Assembly (NCBI GenBank): GCA_947095585.1
Contig: OX352765.1
Coordinates: forward strand, 65,721,425 to 65,785,424
Source: Nephrocerus scutellatus
Lineage: Eukaryota; Arthropoda; Insecta; Diptera; Pipunculidae
DNA: 64,000 nt
Direction of reading: 5' to 3'
Shown: piece after piece, positions 21,799-33,426 of the stretch
How positions within the stretch are numbered: the stretch's first letter is position 1
How the letters are laid out: each line of letters begins with the position of its first letter
The notes under the pieces: model-generated
The model's input: only the letters and a program-made list of their open reading frames with translations
Told to the model about the DNA's origin: nothing
Database searches by the model: none
Program-made: the position numbers and the translations under genes

Positions 21799-22140
21799 GT
21801 GAAGAACAAAATTCTTGTGGCCGAATTTTGTTCACACAAAACATGCCACATACTTTTTTTCCAAATTCGGGTGCACCCAGTACCTACGCAGTGCAGCCAA
21901 CAAATGCATGTAAAAGCAAAATAGCTGAAACAACATCACGCCACCGGATTGACCACTCAGAGCGCAGCACGTTATTTAGAATTTTGCCATGCAAAATGGT
22001 ATAAAAGGGCGAGCATGCAGGCGTCCGCTCTCTTAGTTCTCTTAGTCGCTTTCTTTAGTTGGCATTGCGCTGACCGGATCACGCCTCGGTAAGTGCTTGA
22101 AATTCAATATATATACAACTTTGGTTCGCGTTCCGCTGTC
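21799..22140 (+). promoter_or_regulatory. TATA-box promoter region with leader and 5' splice site
   Basis: TATAAAAG at 22000-22007 is preceded by a mixed-composition upstream region and followed, about 29 bp downstream, by TCTCTTAGTTCTC. That is the usual distance for a start site in insect RNA polymerase II promoters. CTCG|GTAAGTGC at about 22089 is a consensus splice donor. The region opens with an imperfect inverted repeat (GTGTGAAGAACAAAATTC and GAATTTTGTTCACAC, 21797-21839). Promoter activity is inferred from sequence only. Confidence 0.5.
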
Positions 22141-22735
22141 GCCGTCACTGCATACCGCTGCCAACGTCGCATTCGCCTAACTCTGCCGTCGTACAACGTA
22201 ATTCACTGTGTGGTGTCCCTTCAGGTTTTACGCTAGTACAGCTCAGCATATCGCTGCCAACGTCGCACTCGCCTAACTCTGCCGTCGTACAACGTAATTC
22301 ACTGTGTGGTGTCCCTTCAGGTTTTACGCTAGTACAACTCAGCATATCGCTGTCGACGTCGCCCTGCACATCGCTGCCAACGTCGTCCATTCGCAGTCGC
22401 CGTAACTCTGCCGTCGTACAACGTAATTCACTGTGTGGTGTCCCTTCAGGTTTTACGCTAGTACAGCGCAGCATATCGCTGCCAACGTCGCATTCGCCTA
22501 ACTCTGCCGTCGTACAACGTAATTCACTGTGTGGTGTCCCTTCAGGTTTTACGCTAGTACAACTCAGCATATCGCTGCCAACGTCGTCCATTCGCAGTCG
22601 CCGTAACTCTGCCGTCGTACAACGTAATTCACTGTGTGGTGTCCCTTCAGGTTTTACGCTAGTACAGCTCAGCATATCGCTGCCAACGTCGCATTCGCCT
22701 AACTCTGCCGTCGTACAACGTGATTCACTGCTCAG
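22141..22735. repeat. 96/105-bp tandem array, copy 2
   Basis: Anchors lie at about 22156, 22252, 22348, 22372, 22477, 22573 and 22678, giving units of 96, 96, 24, 105, 96 and 105 bp. That is the copy 1 pattern minus one 96-bp unit. The minus strand is again open throughout. Confidence 0.9.
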
Positions 22736-23697
22736 GCTTTTCACTTGTCTCAGGCGCACGCCCACAAGTCGCTCAGGATTGTCGATCGTCTCGAACTACG
22801 CTCACGTATCGCTCAGGCTTCTCAGTTGTCTCAAACTCACGCTCACGCATCGCTCACGCATCGCCCAGGCTTCTCACTTGTCTCAGGCGCACGCCCACAA
22901 GTCGCTCAGGATTGTCGCTCGCCTCCAACTACGCTCACATATCGCTCATGCTTCTCACTTTGTCTCAGGCTTACGCCCACAAGTCGCTCAGGATTGACGC
23001 TCGTCTCAAGCTTACGATAACGCATTGCTCAGGATTCGTACTTGTCTCAGGCTCACGCCCACAAGTCACTCAGGATTGTCGCTCGCCTCTAAATCCGCAC
23101 ACACATCGATTACGCATCACTCAGGATTTTTACCTTGTCTCAGGCTTACGCCCACAAGTCGCTCAGTATTGACGCTCGTCTCAAGCTTACGATAACGCAT
23201 TGCTCAGGATTCGTACTTGTCTCAGGCTCACGCCCACAAGTCGCTCAGGATTGTCGCTCGCCTCTAACTCCGCACACACATCGCTTACGCATCGCTCAGG
23301 AATCTCACTTGTCTCAGGCTTACGCCCACAAGTCGCTCAGGATTGACGCTCGTCCCAAGCTTACAATAACGCATTGCTCAGGATTCTTACTTGTCTCAGG
23401 CTCACGCCCACAAGTCGCTCAGGATTGTCGCTCGCCTCTAACTCCGCACACACGTCGCTTACGCATCGCTCAGGAATCTCACTTGTCTCAGGCTTACGCC
23501 CACAAGTCGCTCAGGATTGACGCTCGTCTCAAGCTTACGATAACGCATTGCTCAGGAATCTCACTTGTCTCAGGCGCACGCCCACAAGTCGCTAACGATT
23601 GACGCTCGACTCGTACTACGCTCACGCATCGCTCAGGACTTACGCTCGCCTAAGGCTAGCACATCGCTCGGGACTTACGCTCGTCTGAGACTAGCGC
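22736..23697. repeat. 82/92-bp higher-order tandem array, copy 2
   Basis: CGCCCACAAGTC anchors lie at about 22759, 22892, 22974, 23056, 23149, 23231, 23323, 23405, 23497 and 23579. The spacings are 133, 82, 82, 93, 82, 92, 82, 92 and 82. It is one 174-bp unit longer than copy 1. It ends CTAGCG at the junction with LINE sequence. Confidence 0.9.
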
Positions 23698-26375
23698 AAC
23701 TAGATATCCCGATACAACTGGTCAATTACCTCACCTATTAGATTTATTTCTAACTTCTATGCCAGATAAATATTCAATTGATTTATCTGCTCCATTAGGT
23801 CTTTCCGACCATGCTCTGGTATTAGCCAAATTTTCAATAACCCCAACCCTTGTAGAGTCAACAAGTAAAAGGCTACTTTGGCACTTCAAAAATGCTAACT
23901 GGGAGCTCCTGAATCAATTTTTTAGCTCATTTGATTGGTCAACCTGCTTTTCCAACAATAATGCTGATGAAGCATCTCAGCTGATCACGTCAACCATTCT
24001 ACTAGGAATGAAAAATTTCATTCCTTCCTCCTTTAAGAAAAGCAATATTCGTAAGAATAAGTGGTTTGATGATAACTGCAGGTCAGCAGTCGCGAGTAAA
24101 AAATCAGCCCATTTGGACTACGTTAATTGCCCATCCGTAGAAAACCTTGTTAAGTTTAGAATAGCCAGAAATAGAGCTAACGCTATAATTAACAGGTCCA
24201 AAATAATAAATGACCAAAAGATTCGAGATAGCATGCGGAAAATTTTAGATTCTGGTTCAAACATTGAAAGCTTTTGGTCATTTGCAGCAATGGTTAAAAG
24301 AAACTTTGCAGAAAAGACTTCTTCTGTTCCTACTTTATTCCATAATGGTATTCTTTATAAAACTGATATTCAGAAAGCCAATCTCTTAGCTTCGCATTTT
24401 GCTAGTGCGTCAACCCTTCCATTTTAACCAAAGTCCACCAATTCTCTCGAATGTAGGCCCAGGTATGTCTCCAATTTTTTCCGCCGTCGGGTTGTTTCCA
24501 AAATTCTTAAAGAACTTGACCCCAATAAAGCAACTGGACCCGACGGTATTCCACCATTATTATTGAAAATATGTCATCATACTTTGGCAAAACCACTTAG
24601 CAAATTGTTTTATCTCTCAATGAAGACAGGTGTTTTTCAGTCATTTTGGAAAATAGCTAATATTCAACCCGTCCCGAAAAATTGTGATAAATCTGCACCT
24701 ACTAACTACCGCCCTATTGCTCAGTTGTCGGTTTTATCAAAGGTAATGGAAAATATTATTAATTTCAAACTAATGAGCTGTCTGGATTCGAATGCTCTTT
24801 TATCCGATGTACAGTATGGATTTCGAAAAAATCGATCTTCAGGTTGGGAGCGAAGCATTGAAAATCTACGCGAATCAAGCGTTGTGTCCTTGAATATTTC
24901 TAAGGCTTTTGATAGAGTTTGGCATATTTGTCTTATTAATAAGATTCGTGCGCTCAACTTACACCCCTCTCTCATTACATGGATTGAGGATTATTTATGG
25001 AACCGCAAAATAAAAGTGGTATTGAATGGTTTTTCTTCATCTTCGCATGAGATCAATGCTGGCGTTTCTCAAGGGTCATCCTTATCGCCAACATTATTCT
25101 TAATATATATCAATGACTTGTTGTCTTCTACAACATGTGATATCCACTCATACGACGTTATCGGCTTCCATGGAGTTTGTTAGTCAAAAAGAATGCAATT
25201 CTCGCTTGATCGGTTCGCGTGAATTAATGAATTCGACAATTCTGTCGAACATTCAAGTCATTCTTGATTAGGGCAGATCTAATAGGGTGGAATTTAACCC
25301 AAATAAATTCCAGGCTTGTCTTTTTTCTCAAAAGGCAATTCAACATTACGTAGCACCAGTAATTAATGGTGCCTCTATTGCGAGATCAGTTTCACTTCAA
25401 ATGTTAGATTTGAAAATTTCTAGTGAACTTTCCTGGAAATGGATTTATTGGATTATGAAATCTCAAAAAGAGCGAGCCAATGCTTGGGCTTTATAAGACG
25501 TTGTAATTTTTACTTCAGCCCCTCTGAAGTATTAAGATTATATAAATCTTATGTTAGACCAATTTTAGAATTTAATTCATTTGTGTGGGGTGGGGCTCCA
25601 AGATCGCATTTGGTTCATCTTGATGGAATTCAAAATAGAGTTATCCGTTTGATAACCGATGTAACCATTACTTCATCTCTTGATTCTTTGGAGCATAGAC
25701 GTAATGTTGGAGCTTTATCTGTTTTCTACAAATTTTACAACGGTAGATGTTCTTCAGAAACCCGTTCTCTATTCCCAGGTCCTTTTTTCAGCAACGTTAA
25801 CACTCGTTTGGGGTCTAATCAACATAGATTTGCCTTAAAACCGTTCTCATGTAGAACCCAACACTTCAAATCGTCCTTTTATCCGGGTGTGACTTCAATG
25901 TGGAATCAATTGGTCGACTCCGTATTTCCCGAATCTTATAATTTACAGGCCTTCAAAATAGGTGTCAACAACTTCCTGAAGGACGACCGTAGTGTTCATT
26001 AGAGGATACGATTATTTTATATAAAAAAATCATTATTTTTTGTATTATTTATAATATTTGTTGTTTATTTTGTAATATTTTCTTGGTCAAGGTTTTTTGT
26101 AGTTTTCCCTGACCATGAGTCATTGATAAAAGTATTTGGACTCGCGTCGTTTTAGTTTCGTGTTCGTTTTTTCGTATTGCTTTTTTCAATGAATCAGAGA
26201 TAATTCTGAGAAAATAAATTGAAACCGGCCACAAACGTGAGGAATGTATTATATTGTAAATCACATTCCTTCGAATTTTTAATTTTAATAAAGGGCATAG
26301 CCCAACTTATTGCCGTGACGAAAGTCATTCAGGGACTTATCCCTTGGCAATGAGTCTTTAAAAAAAAAATATATA
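23698..26375 (+). pseudogene. CR1/Jockey-like LINE copy L1-C, main part
   Basis: It has the same layout as L1-B: endonuclease end, linker (to 24427), reverse transcriptase (24563-25183), C-terminal domain (25439-26002) and 3' UTR with A-tail near 26365. It shares the 11-bp loss of FADD with L1-B. It has its own substitutions (for example SLNISKAF where L1-B has SLDISKAF, and GVSQGSS where L1-B has GVPQGSS). Both hit conserved reverse transcriptase motifs, as expected of a dead copy drifting freely. Confidence 0.85.
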
Positions 26376-26755
26376 TAAATTGGTTATAAAGTAGGAGTAT
26401 ATTGAATATGTAATATGGTATGGTGTAGTATATTTACTTATATTAGAATTATCATGAGTTTGGCATTAATAATAAAAAAAAAAGAGAAAAATAAAAAGTA
26501 AAAGGAAAACAAAGAAAAAAAATTTAAAAAAAAAATAAAAATATAAACATAAGTTTTTTTTTGTAATGTTTCATTAATAATAGTTGTGAGTTATTATCCA
26601 AGTTATCAAAAGAAAAAGAGAGATATTGCTAAAAATGTTTTTTGTTATTTTTGATATTTTGATATTTGATTGGAATGTATTACATTGGAAGTGAATTGGC
26701 AGGGTGTTGTGGTAATATATGAATGAATTCAATATTGTTTGTTCTGTTGTATTCA

Positions 26756-29588
26756 TCATAGATGTATATATTTACGAAGTTTGGTTTTGAATCTGTTTAA
26801 ATTTGTGATGGCTTTGATCTCAGCGGGAATGTTATTGAATAATTGGATACCCCTAAAAATTATTCCATTTCTGCCGTAATTAGTGTGTACTATTGGTAGG
26901 TGTATGTCATTTCGGATTCTAGTGTTATAAGTGTGGACTTGGTTGTTATTTGTGAGTATAATGTTGTGGCGGATGCGATTAGTAGTAATTTTATAAAACA
27001 GCATTATAAGTTCGAATTTGCCAAGTAAATTAATGGGGAGTAGTCGGTGAGAATAGAGTACAACTGAATTAGTCAAGCGAAGAAGTCCAAATCTTTGATG
27101 GCTTTGTTTTGTAGTACTTGTATCTCATGAATTTTGTATTCTGGAGCAGACGACCAAAGGCAATTCATGTATGTAATTCTAGAGTGAATATGAGCATAAT
27201 AGATTTTAAGTAGTATAGATCGGGATATAATTTTGCGTAGTTTATGTAATATGAAAATATAAGTACTGATTTTTCTTCCAATTTGATTTATATGGTAATT
27301 CCACTTAAAGTCAGATTGAATATGAAGACTTAGGTATCGAAATGTATGAGCACGTGTTAATATTATATTCGTTATTGTTAGAGATAAATCGTTAATATAA
27401 GTGTAACCAAATATGACATAATAGGATTTATCAACATTGATGCGCAAGTAATTACTTTCTAGCCAGGACGATAGTAGATTTAGATCTTCCTGCATAGAGG
27501 AGGTGAGATCATTTTTGTTTTGGCAGGAGTAAATGATCATTGCGTTTGGTGTAAGATGGATAGGTGGCCATTTAGAGGAATACTAAAAATATTATTTATA
27601 TATATGTTGAATAAAATTGGTCCAAGTATGAAGCCTTGCGGAACCCCGCTATTAATGTTCATTGTGGTACTGTTGATTCCATCCATTGCTACGTATTGGC
27701 GGTCCCAGTTAAATATTTTTGGATGAGGTTTGTTGATTTTCTCGAGAATCCAATAGTTATCAATTTATTGATAAGTAGGTAATGGTTGAGAGAGTCGAAA
27801 GCTTTACTCAGGTCAATTGAGATGCAAGCAGGTATTTTACCAAGGTCAAGAGAGTTTTGGATGCGTCCGGTAAGGTCGACACAAGCAGAAGTTGTGTTGG
27901 ATTTGGACATGAAACCATATTGATTTCTGTTTATTGTGTTGTTAGTGGTTAGGTATGTGTCAATTTATTTTTTCATGATGCTTTCAAGTGTTTTTGATAG
28001 GATTGGTAGTACACTTATTGCTCTATAATTTGAAGGCTCATTTCTGTTACCACCTTTGTAAATTGGGCGAACTTTGGATAGTTTCATGTCACTGGGGAAT
28101 AATGAATTTCTAAAAACATTATAATTGTTGTCATTGGAGTTTTTAGGTTGTCACTTATACTTTTTGTTAAGTGTACACTAAGACCGTTATGTCCAGGTGA
28201 GATACCATTGGTAAATGAGGTAACCTCGTTTAGGAATTCATGTTCTTCAATTGTCACGAATTGGAATCCTGTTAAGGGGGCTATTTCTGTATAGTTGGTT
28301 CTTACGCCTTGGCAGATGTTGGTGAAATAATGGTTTAGGTGATCTAGAATTTCAACTTTGTTGTTTACTAAAATGCCATTTATTATTAACTCATTTCGTA
28401 AAATGTTGTTTCTATTACCACCAAGTCTATTAAATATTAAGGAGTTGACTGTTTTCCACAATTTTTTAGGATCATTTATTTGGTTATCGAATTTGGTAAC
28501 ATCATATATTTTTTTAGTTTAACGTATTAAATTGGAGACCTTGTTACGTAAAAGATTGTATTGTCTTTTGATGTAACTCATTTCCGGAAATGTTTTCATT
28601 AATCGATATGTTCGGTCTTTAATGTTTATAAGGGACATAATTTCTCGGGTCATATATGCTTTTAAATGTTTTCGACTGTGTTTGATGGTTCTGTGTGTTG
28701 TATAAGTGTTTTGACAAATTAAATTTTGGAGTGTGGTATTTAAGTCACTGTATGTGTTCAAGTAATGCAAGTTCAGTTTTTATGTGTTTGTAGTTAATGA
28801 AAGTAGTTTTGGAGGTGATATTTGGAATACGGTAGTTCGATCTGAAACCAAGGATGGCAATATTGTGATCAGAGAGGGAGCTCGCAATAAGAGACAGTTT
28901 GTAATCTTGATTTAGGATATCAGTAAAAACAATGGTCAATGATTGTATTAGTTGAGTGTTCATTTCTAGTTGGCATATTGGGTGTTATGGAGTTTAGAAG
29001 ACTATATCCATTTGAACTAATAGTATGATAGTATGTGTTTATGATGGTATTGTTGTAGCTTAATAAATTTAAATTGAGATCATCCATGTAGAGACAATTG
29101 TGAAAGCGAGACAGTAAGTTGTCTGTTTTTTCAATAAAGGTATGGATATTATTAGAAATATTTGGTGATCTGTAAATACCACCTATGTTGAGGCGTAGGG
29201 TATGGATAGTTACTAGTAGCCAATTATTAAATCTGTCAGAATCTTCATGAACAATGTCAGCAGTTAGATTGTCTCTTAGGTAGATGCTTACCCCTCCGCC
29301 ACGATAAAGGCCTTCAGTACGATATGAGTGGAATCCATTAAATCCAGAGAGAATGAAAAAATTGCCTTCGCCTTCATGGTACCAAGTCTCCGTTAAGATC
29401 AATGCCATCACATTTCTTCGCTGGTTATTAACGAAGGATTCAATGAAATCAATTTTTTTTCTCGCGCTACGGATATTTAGGTAAATGATCTGTATGTCAC
29501 CGACTTCATTTGTCAGTTCCGTATTAAACGAGTATGTTATGTGGTATAGTTCTGGGAAATTAGCGGTATTGTTATTATTGGTAATCAT
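26756..29588 (-). pseudogene. LINE2 ORF2: endonuclease and reverse transcriptase (broken)
   Basis: The endonuclease (29588-28750) has IYLNIRSARKKIDFIESFV, LTETWYHEGEG, GGVSIYLRDN, GGIYRSPNIS and SLSDHNIAILGF. The spot where GDFN is normal reads MDDLNLNLLS. The linker spans 28770-28084, with FTNGISPGHNGLS. The palm start (27910-27689) has ISIDLSKAFDSLNHYLLINK. The C-terminal part (27540-26756) has LESNYLRINVDKSYYVIFGY, RITYMNCLWSSAPEYKI and FRGIQLFNNIPAEIKAITN. Frame changes separate all these pieces. Confidence 0.8.
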
Positions 29589-30007
29589 AATAATTTATTG
29601 TATAAGTTGTATCTACGTTTTTCAATAATAATAGTAATTTTTTTAAATGACTCAATCTTTTACATTTGTGAAATGAGTTAGGAATTAAATGTGGATTTAT
29701 TAGTGAGAGAAAAAAAGGAAATTAAGTACAAGATTAGGGAGAATAACTTTAAAACAATTTTAAAATAATTTGAAATAGAAATTGCCTTTATATTGTGTAG
29801 ATTTTAATCATTGATTGATGGGTGATTAATCATGGAACTGAGGATTTGTTGAATGTCGTTTGGGGTTTTTATCCATATAACGTTTCGATCTTTTTCGGTT
29901 TTGCGGACAGAAACTTTACCGTTTGATAACCAAACATATTTGACTTTTGATTTTAGTGCTAATTTAGTGGCGTCTAATAGTTTTTTGTTTTCTTTTGTTA
30001 AAAGTTC

Positions 30008-30764
30008 TTAAAAAATAATAGATCTTGCATTAATGTCTGGTATTTCAGAAGCATGTATTTTTGTTTTTTTTTTTGTTTTTTCCAAAAGTTGATTTCTTTG
30101 TTGAGTGCTTGCAAATGTGAGTATAATGAGTGGGATAAGTTGGGGTCCTGTTGATATTGGAATGTTTATTTTAGTGGATTGTTGTTCAGTAGTTCTTTTA
30201 GTAATAATTCGGCGGCAATTTATTAGGCCAGATGTTGGGATGTTGTGTGACCTTAATATTTCAGTAATTGTTTCGATTGTGTTTTCCCTTGAGTGGTGGG
30301 GGATACCAAAGCAGATAGCATTGCTGCTTAGTTTTTCTTGATGGAAAATGTTTATTTCAGTTTTAAACTCTCGCATATCATTTGTAAGTTTATCATATTT
30401 CACTCGATCGAATGTTGTCTAAGTCCTTAATCATCTTATCAACATCTTTCCTGACATCTTCATATTGTTTAATGTGAAATTCCATGCGTTTGGTTAGTTC
30501 AGATACAGATGTTTTTAATTCTTTAAGGATAATCTCCTTACGGCTCATATATTCTTTTAGATTAGGTTGTTTGATTGATTTTGTTATGGCTAGTTTGCAT
30601 ATATTGGAGCAGAACCATTGGTCTCTTTTAGAAAGTTTGACAAATGGCTGTTTTGAATGTTTGATGCATTTATTATGAGACCATTTGTCGCAGTTGTCAC
30701 ATTGAAGAGCCTCTTGATCATCGCAAACTTCCTCATTGCATTGTAGACATTTGTTATTTTCCAT
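30008..30764 (-). pseudogene. LINE2 ORF1: PHD zinc finger plus coiled coil
   Basis: It begins MENNKCLQCNEEV and carries CXXC...CXXC-type ligands (CLQC, CDNC), KWSHNKCIKH and WFCSNIC, the Cys4-His-Cys3 pattern of a PHD finger (residues about 5-55). A Lys/Glu-rich helical stretch follows (KELKTSVSELTKRME), likely a coiled coil. A frame change near 30400 separates the second half (30403-30008), with IFHQEKLSSNAICFGIPHHS and ILTFASTQQRNQLLEK, an RNA-binding-like domain. PHD-containing ORF1 proteins are known in CR1-type LINEs, where ORF1 binds the element RNA. Confidence 0.75.
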
Positions 30765-30840
30765 AATTTGTAAAAGTTGTTATAAAATATGTTTGAAAGA
30801 GCAAAGCGCTGAGAGAAAATGATGATGAGGAGTGTATGGA

Positions 30841-31600
30841 AATTTTGTCTAGCAAAATTGTCAAAAAACAAACCAGAACAGCATATCTTCCACGCACAAG
30901 CACTTCCACTTCCACAGATCATGAAGCTACGGCTTTGTTGTGTTGACTACTTGCCCCAAGTACCAAAATTATTTCTACTGGGATTGTGCTTATGCGTTGC
31001 TTTTGATATGGTGCGGTGCAAAAGGTAGCAAAACATTGATTCAATCAAAAACAATTTTTCGAATTTTTTTCCCAGAGATGGTCAACATGTAGTTGTCTTA
31101 TGATATGGTGGGATGGCACAACAAACCATACAGCAGTTATTATACACAGTTATTATACACATGTTATTATACACATGTTATATACGAACAACAGTTATAC
31201 CATAAACTTATGACTGATTTATTTACAAAACGGAAGGAAAATAAATATTATTTTTGTCTTAATTCGATTAGGTTAATTATAAAATTGGGTTTAATCAATA
31301 TATCGGATTTTATTAATTTATTGTTTTATTGTTTTATTACACGAGTTTTAAAATCCAAATTGAGCCATTGTGGCAAGCATAATGTAGCTGATTTGTGTTG
31401 TAGTTGATATTTCTTTAATAAGTCTGTGGATTAAATCATTGTAACTGTTTGAAATATTGAAAAAGTTAGATGCAATGCAAAAATATATTACAGCAAGATA
31501 TGTGATAAGTTGTCAAAGGGACACGAATTTATAAGGGAATATCATAAAGCACGGGCAAACACAGTTTGTTAAATGCGAATGACGAATTGTGAGTTTAGAT
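30841..31600. other. No recognised feature
   Basis: AT-rich. ACACATGTTATTATACACAT-type short repeats lie near 31140-31185. No gene signature was seen on either strand. Confidence 0.5.
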
Positions 31601-32450
31601 GTTTAAATCCATTAAGAGTTGATCAGAAGCCACTTATAGTGGACATAATACAGTTGTCGTTCCTGAACTGGGAAACACATATGCACGATGGTTCTTGCGG
31701 GGAGCTGTGGAGGCGAAACAACTTATTGTAGGTACAAGTATGGCGGGGTATTCTAGAGTCAACAATGGGGTGTGTAGGGTATTCAACTACACTTTTGTAA
31801 ATATGGGTTATGTTCATTAGAATTTCGCGAGGTGCTCCGTTCACGAGAAGGAGTTGAGTGTGTTAGCTCCGCCGACGTTATATCACAATTATTGCGAAAA
31901 AGAAAAATTTTTTTTAGGTGCGTCACTTAAAACAACAATTCCGTAATTTAATTGATTTAAATATTTAAAATGGTTTATATACTTGATATGATGCAGATTT
32001 TAAGATCAAAATTTCTTAGAGTATGTTGGTAGTTTAATCTTGTTAGGTGTTTGGTTAAATTACAACAGTTAAGAAGTTAGTGCATGACTTCATTTGTAGT
32101 GAGGCAACATATATTTTTTTGCCTATGTCTACTTCAATTTGCTATTTTTGCTAATGGATGGCGAATATAGGGTAAACCTTGACCGTTTTTGTTACCGTTG
32201 TAATTTTAACGCGCACAATATTTATCGTGAGGTGCTCCGTTGACGAAAGATTTTTGGGTGAGGGTCTCATTGAAATCACTTTGAACAATAAGTAGTCTTC
32301 AGAATGTTATTGGTTATATTATTGATTTAGTTGATTGTTGAGTTATTTGTAACATGGCGGCTCTTTGGATTTGGTTGCAGTCAATCGTTATGGCGTGAGA
32401 ATATAATAGGTTTAAATTAGCATTATAGTTTTTTCTAAAATGTTTTTTCT
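31600..32450 (-). pseudogene. Possible old LINE relic
   Basis: The minus strand has NGAPREILMNITHIYKSVVE (31844-31785) and, about 400 bp upstream, a second NGAPHDKYC. Further up is YSHAITIDCNQIQRAAML (about 32340-32410), which resembles the C-terminal region of LINE reverse transcriptases. Frames are heavily broken. This may be one decayed LINE with a partial internal repeat. The match is weak, so treat it as a hint. Confidence 0.25.
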
Positions 32451-33030
32451 AATTAGGCTAAGCCTAATTAGGCGAGCTTCAATTTCAATTTATAAAATGA
32501 AATTTAATTCAACTTTAAATAAATCTATTCACCTTAGTTTATTTTGAGAAATTTAAGATTTAAAGAACTGAAAAGTTTAATTTCGTGAGAATAGCGTAGA
32601 TGAGAGGGTTAAATGTTGAAAATCAAAAAGCACTGCGTTTTAGTTGAGCTCTTCAAACACGGCCACTCACTTCGAACGAAACGAACGATTCATTTTCATA
32701 TGAAGATAACGTTAATGCACAAATGTGGATTGTGTTTGTTATATTAGGGTGTTTTCTCGAGAAAATTTATAAAACTAGATGATAAAAACAACTTATTTCC
32801 AGAAAAATTTCGTGATAAGACTACCAAAACGAAACTAAGTTAAGAATATCATATCATCCTTTCCCTGTCATGCATCTGTCTGGTATACAGACTTATCAAA
32901 GAAAAAGCAGGAACCGGAGCGTAGGTCTAGGCTCACTCTCACTGAGATCTTTATGCTTTCTGACAGCCGGGCAGCATTGCTAGGTTTAGCAAGCCCAGGC
33001 TTCAACGATGACATGGAGCTTATACTGCAT
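32451..33030. other. No recognised feature
   Basis: TAGGCTAAGCCTAATTAGGC near 32455-32475 is a short imperfect inverted repeat. The rest is AT-rich without coding or TE signatures that I could recognise. Confidence 0.4.
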
Positions 33031-33037
33031 CTTAAAA

Positions 33038-33240
33038 GAACTTGGTAGAAATAAAAGAAGTTAATCTCCCTTTATATTGGGTAAGTCCTATCGCTTGACC
33101 ATATTTCTTTTTGGTCTCTTCATTGCGGAGGGCAGCCGTGTTAACTCGAATCTGTTTCACGGATGCAGTCTTTCGTGGTGATGCAATCCGCGCTCGGTGA
33201 GGATAGATAGATATAGAGGATTGTTCCACTCGCCTCAATG
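33038..33240 (-). pseudogene. RTE-type LINE fragment RTE-4
   Basis: The minus strand encodes ARIASPRKTASVKQIRVNTA and LRNEETKKKYGQAIGL, which align with the linker after the endonuclease in RTE-1 and RTE-3. It is a small isolated remnant, and the sequence just right of it resembles another part of the RTE. Confidence 0.65.
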
Positions 33241-33426
33241 TCAGGTGAAGTTAAAAGCAGTTCAATACACCGAGAGCAAGAAACAGCCGCTGCTCACAGC
33301 TCGGTTAAAATCCTAAGAAAGGGTTCACACGCGCCAGCAAAAAATTAATGAATAGTCCCTGGCTGCCGGAGTTATATGAATATAAAATTAGATTTTAAAA
33401 TACTTAGATATTATAACTTAAAAAAA

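Larger units (their letters stand above)
18626..26952. repeat. Direct duplication, copy 2 (about 8.3 kb)
   Basis: This is the second copy of 11976-18625. The offset is 6650 bp up to 20434, 8244 bp from 22029, and 8327 bp from the LINE onward. The steps are explained by 1594 bp present only here (20435-22028), one fewer 96-bp unit, one more 174-bp unit and a 5-bp difference (-96+174+5=83). Copy 2 runs on into the complete LINE2, so it may hold the original right flank. Confidence 0.9.
26380..30840 (-). mobile_element. LINE2: CR1-type LINE with a PHD-finger ORF1
   Basis: A near full-length minus-strand element: 5' leader (about 30765-30840 or beyond), ORF1 (30764-30008), a spacer, ORF2 (29588-26756) and an A/T-rich 3' UTR reaching about 26380. 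Its 3' end lies tail to tail with the L1-C A-tail. ORF2 is broken into about seven frames. Confidence 0.8.

Noticed and set aside
22736..23697. Possible CRISPR-like array
   Set aside because: The spacers are themselves repeats, the unit is 82/92 bp and the context is clearly a eukaryotic repeat region.
30819..31028. 69-codon plus-strand open frame with a hydrophobic end
   Set aside because: It overlaps the LINE2 5' leader on the other strand and has no recognisable family.
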